This document shows, piece after piece, positions 34,037 to 41,594 of a stretch of DNA of 46,511 nucleotides. Each line of letters begins with the position of its first letter. The first letter of the stretch is position 1. The notes beneath the pieces are model-generated. The model was not told where the DNA came from and did no database searches. It saw only the letters and a list, made by a program, of their open reading frames with translations. This stretch comes from Bdellovibrionales bacterium. Its GTDB lineage: Bacteria > Bdellovibrionota_C > UBA2361 > SZUA-149 > JAGRAN01. The DNA lies in contig JAGRAN010000036.1 in the NCBI GenBank assembly GCA_020434585.1, positions 1 to 46,511 on the forward strand, given 5' to 3'. The translations under genes and the position numbers were made by a program.

Positions 34037-35119
34037 ATGAAAGAAGTGAATTACAACAATGCTGAGATTGCTGGGGCGGAAGGCGTAGATCAGCAGTTTG
34101 CATTAGGCGCAGTCGGAACGAAGGTGCTGCACCGTGCTGGTTTCCTTGCGGTGGCAGAGCGTTTGCTGGCTGGTGATTTTCTGTCTGACGAGGACGTCCG
34201 CTCGCTTGCTGCTCGAGCTGCGCCGCCCGTGCTGGCCAAATTAGTTTCGATTATGAGAGTTGTGCAGCCGGACTTGTGTCCAAAAGTTACAAGAATCAGG
34301 CCTGTCGTGCTGCTTAACGCCGCTGAAGCTTTAGAAACAAAGGGGCTGCAAGCGGCCAAAATCGAACTGGCACAACGATTGGATTCAGTTCAGGAGTCTG
34401 GCGTGAGCACGAACGTTTTTGCTGCGCTTGATCGCTGGACAGGAGATTTTACGCTAGGTGAGCTAGTAGAGTTTCTGAAACATGCGCTACCCGAAGATTT
34501 CTCTGCTAGAGGGTTTAAAATTTTGGGGCCCTCGACTTCAGAAATTAAATTGCTCGTAGAACGACATTCCGGTCGACGTTCGCCGGGATTTGGCATGATT
34601 CAAGTATTGGAGCTGCTGCACGAATTGGGAGTAACCCGAGTCGAAGGCGGAGGAGATTTAAGTATTCATCGAGCGGCTCTTGCGGGTGGGTTTGAAGTTG
34701 CGATTGGCCAGCGAGTGGAGTTCCATACGTCTTCCGACCCGCGTAGTGGTCAGTATCCTTTGTCAAAAAGTTTCGTCGATGAACTTTTGCTTGTCAGGCG
34801 AGAGCTTGCTCCTGCTGGCAAGGTCACCGCTTGGTTTCCCTGGGCTGTTTCGTCTTCAAGTACTCAATTGATTCGTGCGATTGCACTCGGACGCTTGGCG
34901 CTCAGGAGCGTGCCGCGAATTCGAGCCCCGCTTTCGCTTCTTGGACCGAATGTTGCGCAAGCTGCTCTTGAGTTCGGTGCGAACGATGTGGGGTTTGCGG
35001 CGGTTGATTCCTATACTGCCCAGGGCTTGGGGATTTGTCCGTTGAGTGAGATAGAATTTTTGGAACTTGATCAAACCCAAATTGGCGGGCTGACGATTCC
35101 ATCAAATACGGATGTTTAG
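34037..35119 (+). CDS. MqnE-like protein lacking the radical-SAM cysteine motif
   Basis: 360 residues. By eye it follows the layout of the aminofutalosine synthase family (MqnE/MqnC): an N-terminal helix set ending LSDEDVRSLAARAAPPVLAK, then FKILGPSTSEIKLLVERHSG, VLELLHELGVTRVEGGGDL (family: PGGGAEI), and near the end IRAIALGRLALRSVPRIRAP with LGPNVAQAALEFGANDVGFA (family: AxSRL.LDN…, GxxxAQxAL.FGANDxG). The only two cysteines (in PDLCPK and LGICPL) do not form CX3CX2C, and the first strands of the barrel are changed, so it cannot hold the 4Fe-4S cluster in the usual way. Probably a pseudoenzyme or partner derived from MqnE. It is followed 8 bp later by the MqnA-MqnC fusion. Confidence 0.6.
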   Translation: MKEVNYNNAEIAGAEGVDQQFALGAVGTKVLHRAGFLAVAERLLAGDFLSDEDVRSLAARAAPPVLAKLVSIMRVVQPDLCPKVTRIRPVVLLNAAEALETKGLQAAKIELAQRLDSVQESGVSTNVFAALDRWTGDFTLGELVEFLKHALPEDFSARGFKILGPSTSEIKLLVERHSGRRSPGFGMIQVLELLHELGVTRVEGGGDLSIHRAALAGGFEVAIGQRVEFHTSSDPRSGQYPLSKSFVDELLLVRRELAPAGKVTAWFPWAVSSSSTQLIRAIALGRLALRSVPRIRAPLSLLGPNVAQAALEFGANDVGFAAVDSYTAQGLGICPLSEIEFLELDQTQIGGLTIPSNTDV

Positions 35120-35127
35120 TTAAGGCG

Positions 35128-37134
35128 ATGGACTACACGGGACGTGAACGAGATAAAGAGCGGGCAAAGGCTTTGGCCCGTCAGAAACCGGCTGTAAACG
35201 CAGGGAAGTTTCGCGTATGCAATGTTCGCTATTTAAACAGCGTACCTTTTCGTAGTTTACAGAGTTTAGATTGGATCGATTATCAGGAGTGCCTGCCTTC
35301 CGAGTGTGCACGCATGCTTCACGAAGGCGAAGCTGATTTGGCGTGTATCCCGATTGCCGAGTTTGCTTATCACGGCGGGTACACCTGTTTGCCATTCGGC
35401 ATAGTTTCGCTTGGGAAGGTCGATAGCGTATTGCTTCTTTCAGAAAAGCCGCTTTCGGAGCTGGATACGATTTGCGTTGACTCTGCGTCTCAGACTTCTG
35501 TCGCGCTCCTACGACTTCTGCTTAGCAATTCTGGCAATAGCAAGGCGGTCAGATTTTGGAGAATGGATGCGCAAGAGGCTTTGGGTCGAATTGGCGGGTC
35601 TGTTGGAGCGCTGCTGATCGGCAACAGTGCTTATCACGCTCGAGGCTCTTTGCCGTTTGAGTTGGACCTTTCGCAACGTTGGTTCGAGCAAACTGGGCTC
35701 CCGTTTGTGTTTGCCGTTTGGGCCATGCGCCCCGGTGCACTTGATGACGAGCGCTGCGCTGAGCTGATTGCAGTGCTGCGAGAAGGTATCGACAATCGCA
35801 CTTTTTTTGCTCGTCAGTGGGCCGACGAGGAAAAAACTGATCGAGAAGCAGCGGTTGATTACGTTACTTCTTGCATTTCGTATGATCTGGATGATGATGT
35901 TCTTTGCGGAGCACACGAGTTTTTGAATAAAGGCTCGTCATACGGTCTGTTCCCCGCGAGGGCATCGTTGCCGGTTCCGTATTTGCCTGCGGGCAGAGGG
36001 GCCGCGGCGATTCAGACTCCCGCACGATCGATTGACTCGATCCTCGCGGATTCTGCGGCAGGCCGAAGAATTTCGATCGATGAGGCGCTGAGGCTCGCAG
36101 CTGACGCACCCTTCTCCGACATTTGTCTAGCCGCAGATGAACGCCGTGCTGCTCAGCATCCCAACAACGACGTTTCTTATATAGTAGACCGAAATATAAA
36201 CTACACGAATGTTTGCAACGTCTATTGTAGGTTTTGTGCCTTCTATAGCGCGCCGGGCAAAGAAGGCGGCTATTTGTTGTCAAAGGATGAGATTGGCAAG
36301 AAGATCGAAGAGATGATGGCCGCCGGCGGGATTCAGATTTTGCTCCAGGGCGGACTTCACCCCGAACTTGGCATAGATTACTACGAAGATCTGTTTAAGT
36401 GGATCAAATCAAATTATCCGATTAACTTGCACGCCCTCTCTGCTGACGAAGTTTGGCATATCTCAAGGGTCTCTAATCTTTCACTTGATGAGGTAATTAG
36501 TCGATTGATTGCAGCCGGTCTCGGCTCACTGCCCGGAGGAGGAGCGGAGATACTAATCGATGGTGTTAGGCGCCGTATCGCTCGGTTAAAGACAACAGCT
36601 CAGGATTGGCTGGAAGTTCACCGTGTTGCGCACCGGCTGGGAATTACATCCACGTGCACAATGATGTTTGGAGTTCAAGAGACCTGGAACGATCGATTTA
36701 ATCACATGCATAAGCTTCGCCAGCTCCAAGACGAGACTGGCGGATTTACCGCGTTTATTACCTGGCCGTATCAGGAAGAGAAGGGCGCAACTCGCCTTCG
36801 CAAAAGCAATACTTCTGCCGTCGAGTACCTTCGAGTGCAAGCACTTTCCAGATTGTTTATCGACAACATCCCCAACATTCAAAGTTCCTGGGTCACGATG
36901 GGTGCTGGCATTGGTCAGCTCGCGTTGTTCTTCGGTGCGAATGATTTCGGTTCGGTTATGTTTGAAGAAAATGTTGTATCCTCTGCTGGGACAACGTATT
37001 CGATGAATGCTGAGTCAATAGAGCGTCACATTATTGAAGCGGGGTTTGTGCCATTTCGCCGCGACGTTCACTACAACAAATTGGAGTCCAAGAGTTCGCT
37101 TAGCACTTCTGCGACACAAGGGGCTTCGAGCTGA
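35128..37134 (+). CDS. MqnA-MqnC fusion: chorismate dehydratase + dehypoxanthine futalosine cyclase
   Basis: 668 residues. Residues ~25-280 are MqnA (chorismate to 3-enolpyruvylbenzoate): VCNVRYLNSVPFRSL, GEADLACIPIAEFAYHGGYT, VDSASQTSVALLRLLL, LPFVFAVWAMRP. Residues ~310-660 are MqnC, a radical SAM enzyme: drive for the cluster comes from Cys363, Cys367 and Cys370 (CNVYCRFC), followed by GIQILLQGGLHPELGIDYYE, SLPGGGAEILIDGVRR, TMMFGVQETWNDRFNHM, LQDETGGFTAFITWPYQEEK, NIPNIQSSWVTMGAG, GANDFGSVMFEENVVSSAG and IIEAGFVPFRRDVHYN. All key residues of both halves appear present. MqnC acts three steps after MqnA, so the fusion does not channel directly between consecutive steps. Confidence 0.93.
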   Translation: MDYTGRERDKERAKALARQKPAVNAGKFRVCNVRYLNSVPFRSLQSLDWIDYQECLPSECARMLHEGEADLACIPIAEFAYHGGYTCLPFGIVSLGKVDSVLLLSEKPLSELDTICVDSASQTSVALLRLLLSNSGNSKAVRFWRMDAQEALGRIGGSVGALLIGNSAYHARGSLPFELDLSQRWFEQTGLPFVFAVWAMRPGALDDERCAELIAVLREGIDNRTFFARQWADEEKTDREAAVDYVTSCISYDLDDDVLCGAHEFLNKGSSYGLFPARASLPVPYLPAGRGAAAIQTPARSIDSILADSAAGRRISIDEALRLAADAPFSDICLAADERRAAQHPNNDVSYIVDRNINYTNVCNVYCRFCAFYSAPGKEGGYLLSKDEIGKKIEEMMAAGGIQILLQGGLHPELGIDYYEDLFKWIKSNYPINLHALSADEVWHISRVSNLSLDEVISRLIAAGLGSLPGGGAEILIDGVRRRIARLKTTAQDWLEVHRVAHRLGITSTCTMMFGVQETWNDRFNHMHKLRQLQDETGGFTAFITWPYQEEKGATRLRKSNTSAVEYLRVQALSRLFIDNIPNIQSSWVTMGAGIGQLALFFGANDFGSVMFEENVVSSAGTTYSMNAESIERHIIEAGFVPFRRDVHYNKLESKSSLSTSATQGASS

Positions 37135-37346
37135 TTCGCCGCGAGGCACAGAAATTTAACTACCAAACCACTTCTCGCCCCTCCAAAGCAGGTTAGGAGA
37201 AAATTATCATTTTGTTCTAAAACTGTTCCGACATAAGACACTAATATTGCAGGTGATTCCGCTAAAAGGTTGAGTCTTTTCAGTTTATAAGCTAGCTATT
37301 GGAATCGTTCTTTATTAAATTCCTGCGTGTATTTAAGTACTATTTC

Positions 37347-37379
37347 GCTCCGCGCAGACGTCCTGCTTCTGCTCGGAGC
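37347..37379. other. Strong imperfect hairpin at the left edge of the foreign segment
   Basis: Arms 37347-37358 and 37368-37379 pair at 11 of 12 positions around a 9-base loop. No T-run follows, so it is not a standard terminator. It lies about 210 bp after mqnAC, where the local composition begins to change. The gap 37135-37346 holds no gene I can support. Confidence 0.55.
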
Positions 37380-37404
37380 GCCGCACGATTCTAAGGTTAC
37401 AAAC

Positions 37405-37524
37405 ATGAGGCAATTGCGGCCTCAGGATGTGAGTCCGGAAGCGGGGGAAACGCTCGTGCACACTCTATGGGAACAGTATCTGCCAGGCTCGTGGTGCCTG
37501 CAGACGCTAAGTGTGTACGATTAG
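37405..37524 (+). CDS. Doubtful 39-residue ORF in the foreign segment
   Basis: ATG 37405 is preceded by AAGG eight bases upstream. The product (MRQLRPQDVSPEAGETLVH…) has no recognised family. It belongs to the compositionally unusual segment between two hairpins. Coding status is uncertain. Confidence 0.25.
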   Translation: MRQLRPQDVSPEAGETLVHTLWEQYLPGSWCLQTLSVYD

Positions 37525-37574
37525 TTTCTCCTAGTTCCCGGGACTCTACACCTCGTCCCCAAGGAGGGGATACC

Positions 37575-37817
37575 ATGTCCGACCTCAAGACTCAGCTGAT
37601 CGCGCTGCTCCGTTCCGGTGACCCGGAGGTGATGGAGGCGCTCAGCGACGGGATCCACGAGTTCGCCGAGCAGGAGCCCGAGACGGCCTACCGGCTGTTC
37701 GGAGGCATTCACCGCATCGACTCCGCGCACAACCGTTACCGCATGCACGTGATGGAGACCGCCGGCTGCCCGCACGAGGCTCGCCGTCAGCGTGCGCACG
37801 CGTCGATGATCGAGTGA
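37575..37817 (+). CDS. 80-residue ORF of high-G+C, foreign-looking origin
   Basis: A strong site AAGGAGGGG (37561-37569) precedes ATG 37575. The product is soluble and acidic-to-neutral, with a helical start (MSDLKTQLIALLRSGDPEVM) and His/Arg-rich second half (ETAYRLFGGIHRIDSAHNRY). No family recognised. By hand count 37581-37800 is about 68% G+C, and about nine in ten codons end in G or C, while flanking genes are about 42-52% G+C. Codon choice and the ribosome site look actinobacterial or actinophage-like. Either a recent insertion or an assembly/contamination artefact. Confidence 0.6.
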   Translation: MSDLKTQLIALLRSGDPEVMEALSDGIHEFAEQEPETAYRLFGGIHRIDSAHNRYRMHVMETAGCPHEARRQRAHASMIE

Positions 37818-37934
37818 CACCGGTCCTGAAGTCGATGCCGCTCGTTGGGCTGCATCGCAAAGGGCGGTGATCGATCGTTCGTCGGGGATGACAGTGAGCG
37901 GGAGCACGAGGATTGTTCCTCCTCGCATCCTCAT

Positions 37935-37976
37935 GCCGCACGGGAGGTTCTTCTTCGAAGGATCATCCCGTGCGGC
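37935..37976. terminator. Perfect 11-bp hairpin at the right edge of the foreign segment
   Basis: GCCGCACGGGA (37935-37945) pairs perfectly with TCCCGTGCGGC (37966-37976) around a 20-base loop that can itself fold on TTC/GAA. No long T-run follows (GTCTTCCCC), as in many terminators of high-G+C organisms. AT-rich host-like sequence resumes at once, and selU ends 13 bp later. Confidence 0.55.
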
Positions 37977-37988
37977 GTCTTCCCCAAA

Positions 37989-39065
37989 TCATTTTTGTAT
38001 ATTATGTGATAGGAGAAAGTTCTTTGTGTCTTCTCCTTCGCTCCGATACACGATCCGTTCAGCGTTGCGGCGCAGGTATTCTTCGTAGTACGGGTCGTAG
38101 TAGTCGGTGAGCAATATTCCAATCCATTCGCGGTGCATTTCGACGGAGTCGCAGCGGCAGGCTTCAGATGCGATTGAAATTAATTTCTTTGTAAGTTCCA
38201 ATCCCAGCCGTTTTGACAGCTTCATCAAGCACTTTGAAAAATAGTCGCTTAAATCCGTCTGCTGTTTAAGCGGGTTAGCCGTCACGTAATCCTGGATGAC
38301 ATTGTCTATTCTTTTTTCAAGGGAAGTTCTAACTGCGACAATTGAGCAGTTGTTCATCGTCTTCATTAAGGGATCAGGAACAAATAGCAAACCAATCATT
38401 CTACTTTCAGCTTCTACAATAACTGGGCCTGGGCTCGAAGCAGTCTGGCGAACAAAATCTACGGTAAGAGCATTTTCAAAGGTTTGTTGAGCAGGTTGCT
38501 CACCGTAGACGGCGCCGAAAGCTGAGCCGCGGTGTCGAGCATGATGCTCGAGGTCTAGAACGATGCAGGACTGATTCAAATCGTGAAGCAGCTGAGTTTT
38601 TCCCGCGCCAGTTTCTCCCGCCAACACAAAAAACGTTCGCTCGCGGCAGAGTTCATCCAAGGCCGCAAGTAATCTGCGCCTGACAGCTTTGTAGCCTCCC
38701 GGAATTCGTGGAACATTAACGCCCGCACTCGCGATCCACTCCTGTGCAATCTTAGAGCGCATTCCTCCACGCCAGCACAGTAGTGCTCCCGCTGGATTTG
38801 AGTTAGTCCATCTAAGCCAGCTCTTAATTCTTTGTTCTTTAGAATTTCCTGAAACAAGCTCGTGCCCGAGAGCTATCGCAGCGTCTTGTCCGCTGGATTT
38901 GTAGCAAATGCCTACAGCATGCCGCTCAGCAGTGGATAGAATAGGAATATTTATCGAATTGGGCAGCGAACCTTTAGCAAACTCGATCTCTGAACGGACG
39001 TCCAGCAGCGGGACTTGGTCCGTAAAGAGTGCAGTGAGATCGGAATTGTAGACAGCTTGATTCAT
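37989..39065 (-). CDS. selU: tRNA 2-selenouridine synthase (SelU/MnmH)
   Basis: 358 residues, close to the E. coli length (364). Rhodanese domain at the N-terminus (VPLLDVRSEIEFAKGSLPNS) with catalytic Cys97 in LLCWRGGMRS, then IPGGYKAVRR and a P-loop domain with Walker A LAGETGAGKTQLL (150-157), and VLDLEHHARHRGSAFG. It converts 2-thiouridine at the tRNA wobble position to 2-selenouridine (via geranylated tRNA) using selenophosphate. No selD is in the window. Its 3' end touches the foreign segment but the protein appears complete. Divergent from the DinB-Cap15 pair. Confidence 0.93.
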   Translation of the reverse strand: MNQAVYNSDLTALFTDQVPLLDVRSEIEFAKGSLPNSINIPILSTAERHAVGICYKSSGQDAAIALGHELVSGNSKEQRIKSWLRWTNSNPAGALLCWRGGMRSKIAQEWIASAGVNVPRIPGGYKAVRRRLLAALDELCRERTFFVLAGETGAGKTQLLHDLNQSCIVLDLEHHARHRGSAFGAVYGEQPAQQTFENALTVDFVRQTASSPGPVIVEAESRMIGLLFVPDPLMKTMNNCSIVAVRTSLEKRIDNVIQDYVTANPLKQQTDLSDYFSKCLMKLSKRLGLELTKKLISIASEACRCDSVEMHREWIGILLTDYYDPYYEEYLRRNAERIVYRSEGEDTKNFLLSHNIQK

Positions 39066-39122
39066 TTGGACTAGCGTATCACTGCTAGTAGTCGCTTTAA
39101 ACTATTGAAGGCGAACATTTTT

Positions 39123-39698
39123 ATGAGCGGGTCGGAGCAAATCGACGGCTTTGTTCGGGACATAGTCAGCGTCCGGGATGAGCTTTCTAGTCGGATTGAG
39201 AATTTAAGCTACGAGCAGCTAAATTGGCGGCCAAATGAAAAGCGCTGGTCCGCAGGTCATGTGGCTGCTCATTTGTGTAAAGTCGCACAAGAATATTCTC
39301 TAGCTATAAATGCCTCGGCGGCTGAAGCGCGCAAGGAGGGGCACACAGGTGACGGGACGGCTGCGATAGGACTGATTTGGAAATTTGTCCTGTGGATAAT
39401 GCGTCCGCCAGTTCGATTGAAGATGCCGGCTCCAAAAATATTCCTTCCGCTCCCTAATCAGCGACGCAAAGAGCTGCTCAAGGAAATTACCAAGTCCCAT
39501 GACGATCTCATCAAATCGTTAACCTCCGCGAAAGGGCTAGATTTAAAACGAGTAAGAATAGTCTCTCCTGTAAGTACTTCTTTTGTGTTAACACTGCCGC
39601 GGTGTGCTACATTTTTAATTGCACATAGTGAGCGGCATCTGTGGCAGATTGATCGACTTATCGTAGAAAATACGTTTCCTGCGGGAAGAAAACAGTAA
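39123..39698 (+). CDS. DinB-superfamily protein
   Basis: 191 residues from ATG 39123, with GAAGG upstream; a TTG 18 bases earlier has no ribosome site. DinB four-helix layout: RIENLSYEQLNWRPNEKRWS, GHVAAHLCKV (first metal His) and FLIAHSERHLWQIDRL (the HxxxH pair). The family includes metal-dependent thiol transferases and many uncharacterised proteins. Only 1 bp separates it from the Cap15-like gene, so the two are co-transcribed. Confidence 0.8.
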   Translation: MSGSEQIDGFVRDIVSVRDELSSRIENLSYEQLNWRPNEKRWSAGHVAAHLCKVAQEYSLAINASAAEARKEGHTGDGTAAIGLIWKFVLWIMRPPVRLKMPAPKIFLPLPNQRRKELLKEITKSHDDLIKSLTSAKGLDLKRVRIVSPVSTSFVLTLPRCATFLIAHSERHLWQIDRLIVENTFPAGRKQ

Positions 39699-39699
39699 T

Positions 39700-40290
39700 A
39701 TGGCAGCGATGCACCCGTATGCAACTGACTCAAAAGAGCGAACTCAGGTTCCGCTGATGATGGTTGTAGCCTGCATTCCCATTGCTTGGGCGATACGAAC
39801 TCAGTTCGAGCACTTCAATATTGATTTTCCTTGGTGGTTCGACGCTCCGTCGATTTTGGGGTTTTACGCCCTGCTTTATTTCTTGTTTGATCGTTTCCTT
39901 TGGCGCTGGCCTTTAATGCGTAAGGTCGGGCTTACCGAACTTCCAAACCTTAACGGAGTCTGGAAAGGTATGCTAACGCCGAACGGTAGAAGTCCGCGAG
40001 ACGTTGAGCTAGCAATTACGCAAACCTGGTCGAATATCAGCATCTCCCTCAAAACAAAACATTCTTCGTCTCGCAGTCTGATTGCCACAGTTCTTCTGGC
40101 AGGACGCTTTGATGATGTGCTGAGTTATCAGTATTTAAACGAGCCGAAAGCCGGTACAGAAATTGACATGCATACCCACCGAGGAACTGCCTGGCTGACT
40201 TTGACCCCCGACGAAAAAACTTTAGACGGAGAGTACTCGACGGGAACCGGCCAGAAGAACTTTGGACGAATTGTTGTTGAACGTGCTTAA
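39700..40290 (+). CDS. Cap15-like CBASS effector (2TM + beta-barrel), orphan
   Basis: 196 residues. Two transmembrane helices (~17-35 PLMMVVACIPIAWAI and ~48-67 LGFYALLYFLFDRFLW) and then a beta-rich domain starting ELPNLNGVWKGML, with VELAITQTWSNISISLKT, SSSRSLIATVLL, LSYQYLNEPKAG, HRGTAWLTLTPDEKTLDGEY and FGRIVVERA. This is the layout of the S-2TMbeta domain of Cap15, the CBASS effector that binds a cyclic dinucleotide and disrupts the inner membrane. No CD-NTase, E1/E2/JAB or SAVED gene is adjacent. It is in a two-gene unit with a DinB-like gene. Orphan Cap15-type genes might be triggered by a distant cyclase, or have a non-CBASS role. Confidence 0.75.
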   Translation: MAAMHPYATDSKERTQVPLMMVVACIPIAWAIRTQFEHFNIDFPWWFDAPSILGFYALLYFLFDRFLWRWPLMRKVGLTELPNLNGVWKGMLTPNGRSPRDVELAITQTWSNISISLKTKHSSSRSLIATVLLAGRFDDVLSYQYLNEPKAGTEIDMHTHRGTAWLTLTPDEKTLDGEYSTGTGQKNFGRIVVERA

Positions 40291-40303
40291 GGGGACTATC
40301 GTT

Positions 40304-40426
40304 TCAGCTATAGCACTTCAACAGTTTTCTTCTCCGCTTCTTAGAGAGTAGACAAACCACGGGACAGCGCTTACAGGCTTTGCCTTTCTTCATATACTTC
40401 TCGCAACAGCATTTTTTAAGCTTCAT
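40304..40426 (-). CDS. 40-residue Cys/Lys-rich small protein
   Basis: Begins MKLKKCCCEKYMKKGKACKR and continues CPVVCLLSKKRRRKLLKCYS. Seven cysteines, with CCC, CxxC and C-P-x-x-C spacing, in a strongly basic chain. A near-perfect GGAGG lies five bases before the ATG, and the gene begins 21 bp after the DUF1513 stop on the same strand. This supports a real gene at the end of the iron operon. Likely metal (zinc or iron-sulphur) or nucleic-acid binding. Similar tiny Cys/Lys-rich proteins exist in proteobacteria to my memory, without assigned function. Confidence 0.72.
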   Translation of the reverse strand: MKLKKCCCEKYMKKGKACKRCPVVCLLSKKRRRKLLKCYS

Positions 40427-40447
40427 TCAGCCTCCGCGGCGCCGTTG

Positions 40448-41593
40448 TTAAATTGCAACACTCAAGTGGTTATCCCACCGTGCATCGTTCTCGACAGTAC
40501 GTTTTTCAGGTTTGAGCGTGGCAACTGGGATAAAATAAATCTCACCTGCTCCAGTTGTCACGATAAATTCATCGCGATGCTTTGAAAGAGAAACGCCACC
40601 TGCGTCGCGTATGGGAAGTGAGTCAATAAACTGCCCACTGTTTGAGTGCCAAAAAGAAATCAAATTTCCCTTAGGTGAACTTACGCAAGCGATCCCGGAG
40701 CTTGGTTCAATGCAGATACTGGCGGTGTAGTTGTTCATCTGAATAGCCAGCGCATTTGAGGCATGGACAAGATCGATTTCGTCTGCGCCGCTGTGGAAGC
40801 CAATGAGTGGGGGATTTATTGATTTGGGTCCTTCGTATTGCATTGCGATTCCGACGCGGTCGTCGCTACCGACAGACAAATGGCGAATACTGAGCAAGTG
40901 ATCGTTAATGCGATATTCGCCGATTTGCTTGCCTGTACTCGTGTCCAGATAGACAAGTGAGGGCTGCATGGATTCGAGATTAAGCTTATCGCGACCAGTA
41001 TCGGGGTGGGTGATAATGCCACCGTTTGCTATTACCAAGGTTTTGCCATCGCTCAGCATTCGGACTTCGTGAGGGCCAACGCCGAATGACGAGACTTCCC
41101 CCAAGCGCTGTAATGTTGCTCCGTCGTAAATGGCGACAATGCCCTTGTCGTTAATGTAGTCGTTCTCACTAGCGAAAAGGTATTTTCCGTCACTTGAATA
41201 CGCGCCGTGACCGTAGAAGTGGCGACCCGCGGGACTGACAATCTTTCGGCGCACCTCGCCTTGGGAAAAATCAATCTCGTAGGCAAGGTTGCCAGGCCTT
41301 CTAGCAAAAATGACCGCCTTTGTTCCATCCTTGGGGTGGGCAGCAACGCCATGGCAGCGCAGTTCAACTTCCTGGCTGAAGCGATTGTTACCGAATTCGT
41401 CGAAAGCAGCGATGTAGTGATTGCCGGCGGCATCAGTTCGAGCGCTGACAAACACTTCGGGAGCAGCTTTGAGCAACTCTAGTCCTCTTTGCGCTAGAAA
41501 CGGGGCAGAGATTGCCCCAATTCCAGCAGCTACTAGAAAAGATCGTCGGCTGTACTTCGGCGCAAGCGGAGATAAGTCAGGGGTTTTGTCCAT
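40448..41593 (-). CDS. DUF1513 Tat-exported beta-propeller-like protein
   Basis: 381 residues from ATG 41593 (in-frame ATGs further up would overlap the imelysin gene). Twin-arginine signal KYSRRSFLVAAGIGAISAPF. The body is WD-like repeats: GHGAYSSDGKYLFASENDYI, GVGPHEVRMLSDGKTLVIAN and HLSVGSDDRVGIAMQYEGP. DUF1513 proteins are the regular fourth member of imelysin iron-uptake operons; their exact role is not established. The start follows the imelysin stop by one base. Followed by the small Cys-rich gene. Confidence 0.85.
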   Translation of the reverse strand: MDKTPDLSPLAPKYSRRSFLVAAGIGAISAPFLAQRGLELLKAAPEVFVSARTDAAGNHYIAAFDEFGNNRFSQEVELRCHGVAAHPKDGTKAVIFARRPGNLAYEIDFSQGEVRRKIVSPAGRHFYGHGAYSSDGKYLFASENDYINDKGIVAIYDGATLQRLGEVSSFGVGPHEVRMLSDGKTLVIANGGIITHPDTGRDKLNLESMQPSLVYLDTSTGKQIGEYRINDHLLSIRHLSVGSDDRVGIAMQYEGPKSINPPLIGFHSGADEIDLVHASNALAIQMNNYTASICIEPSSGIACVSSPKGNLISFWHSNSGQFIDSLPIRDAGGVSLSKHRDEFIVTTGAGEIYFIPVATLKPEKRTVENDARWDNHLSVAI

Positions 41594-41594
41594 T

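Noticed and set aside
37521..37941. Two overlapping minus-strand frames of 137 and 99 residues
   Set aside because: High G+C makes stops rare on the opposite strand. Neither has a ribosome site, and the plus-strand 80-residue ORF has a far better start and codon pattern.
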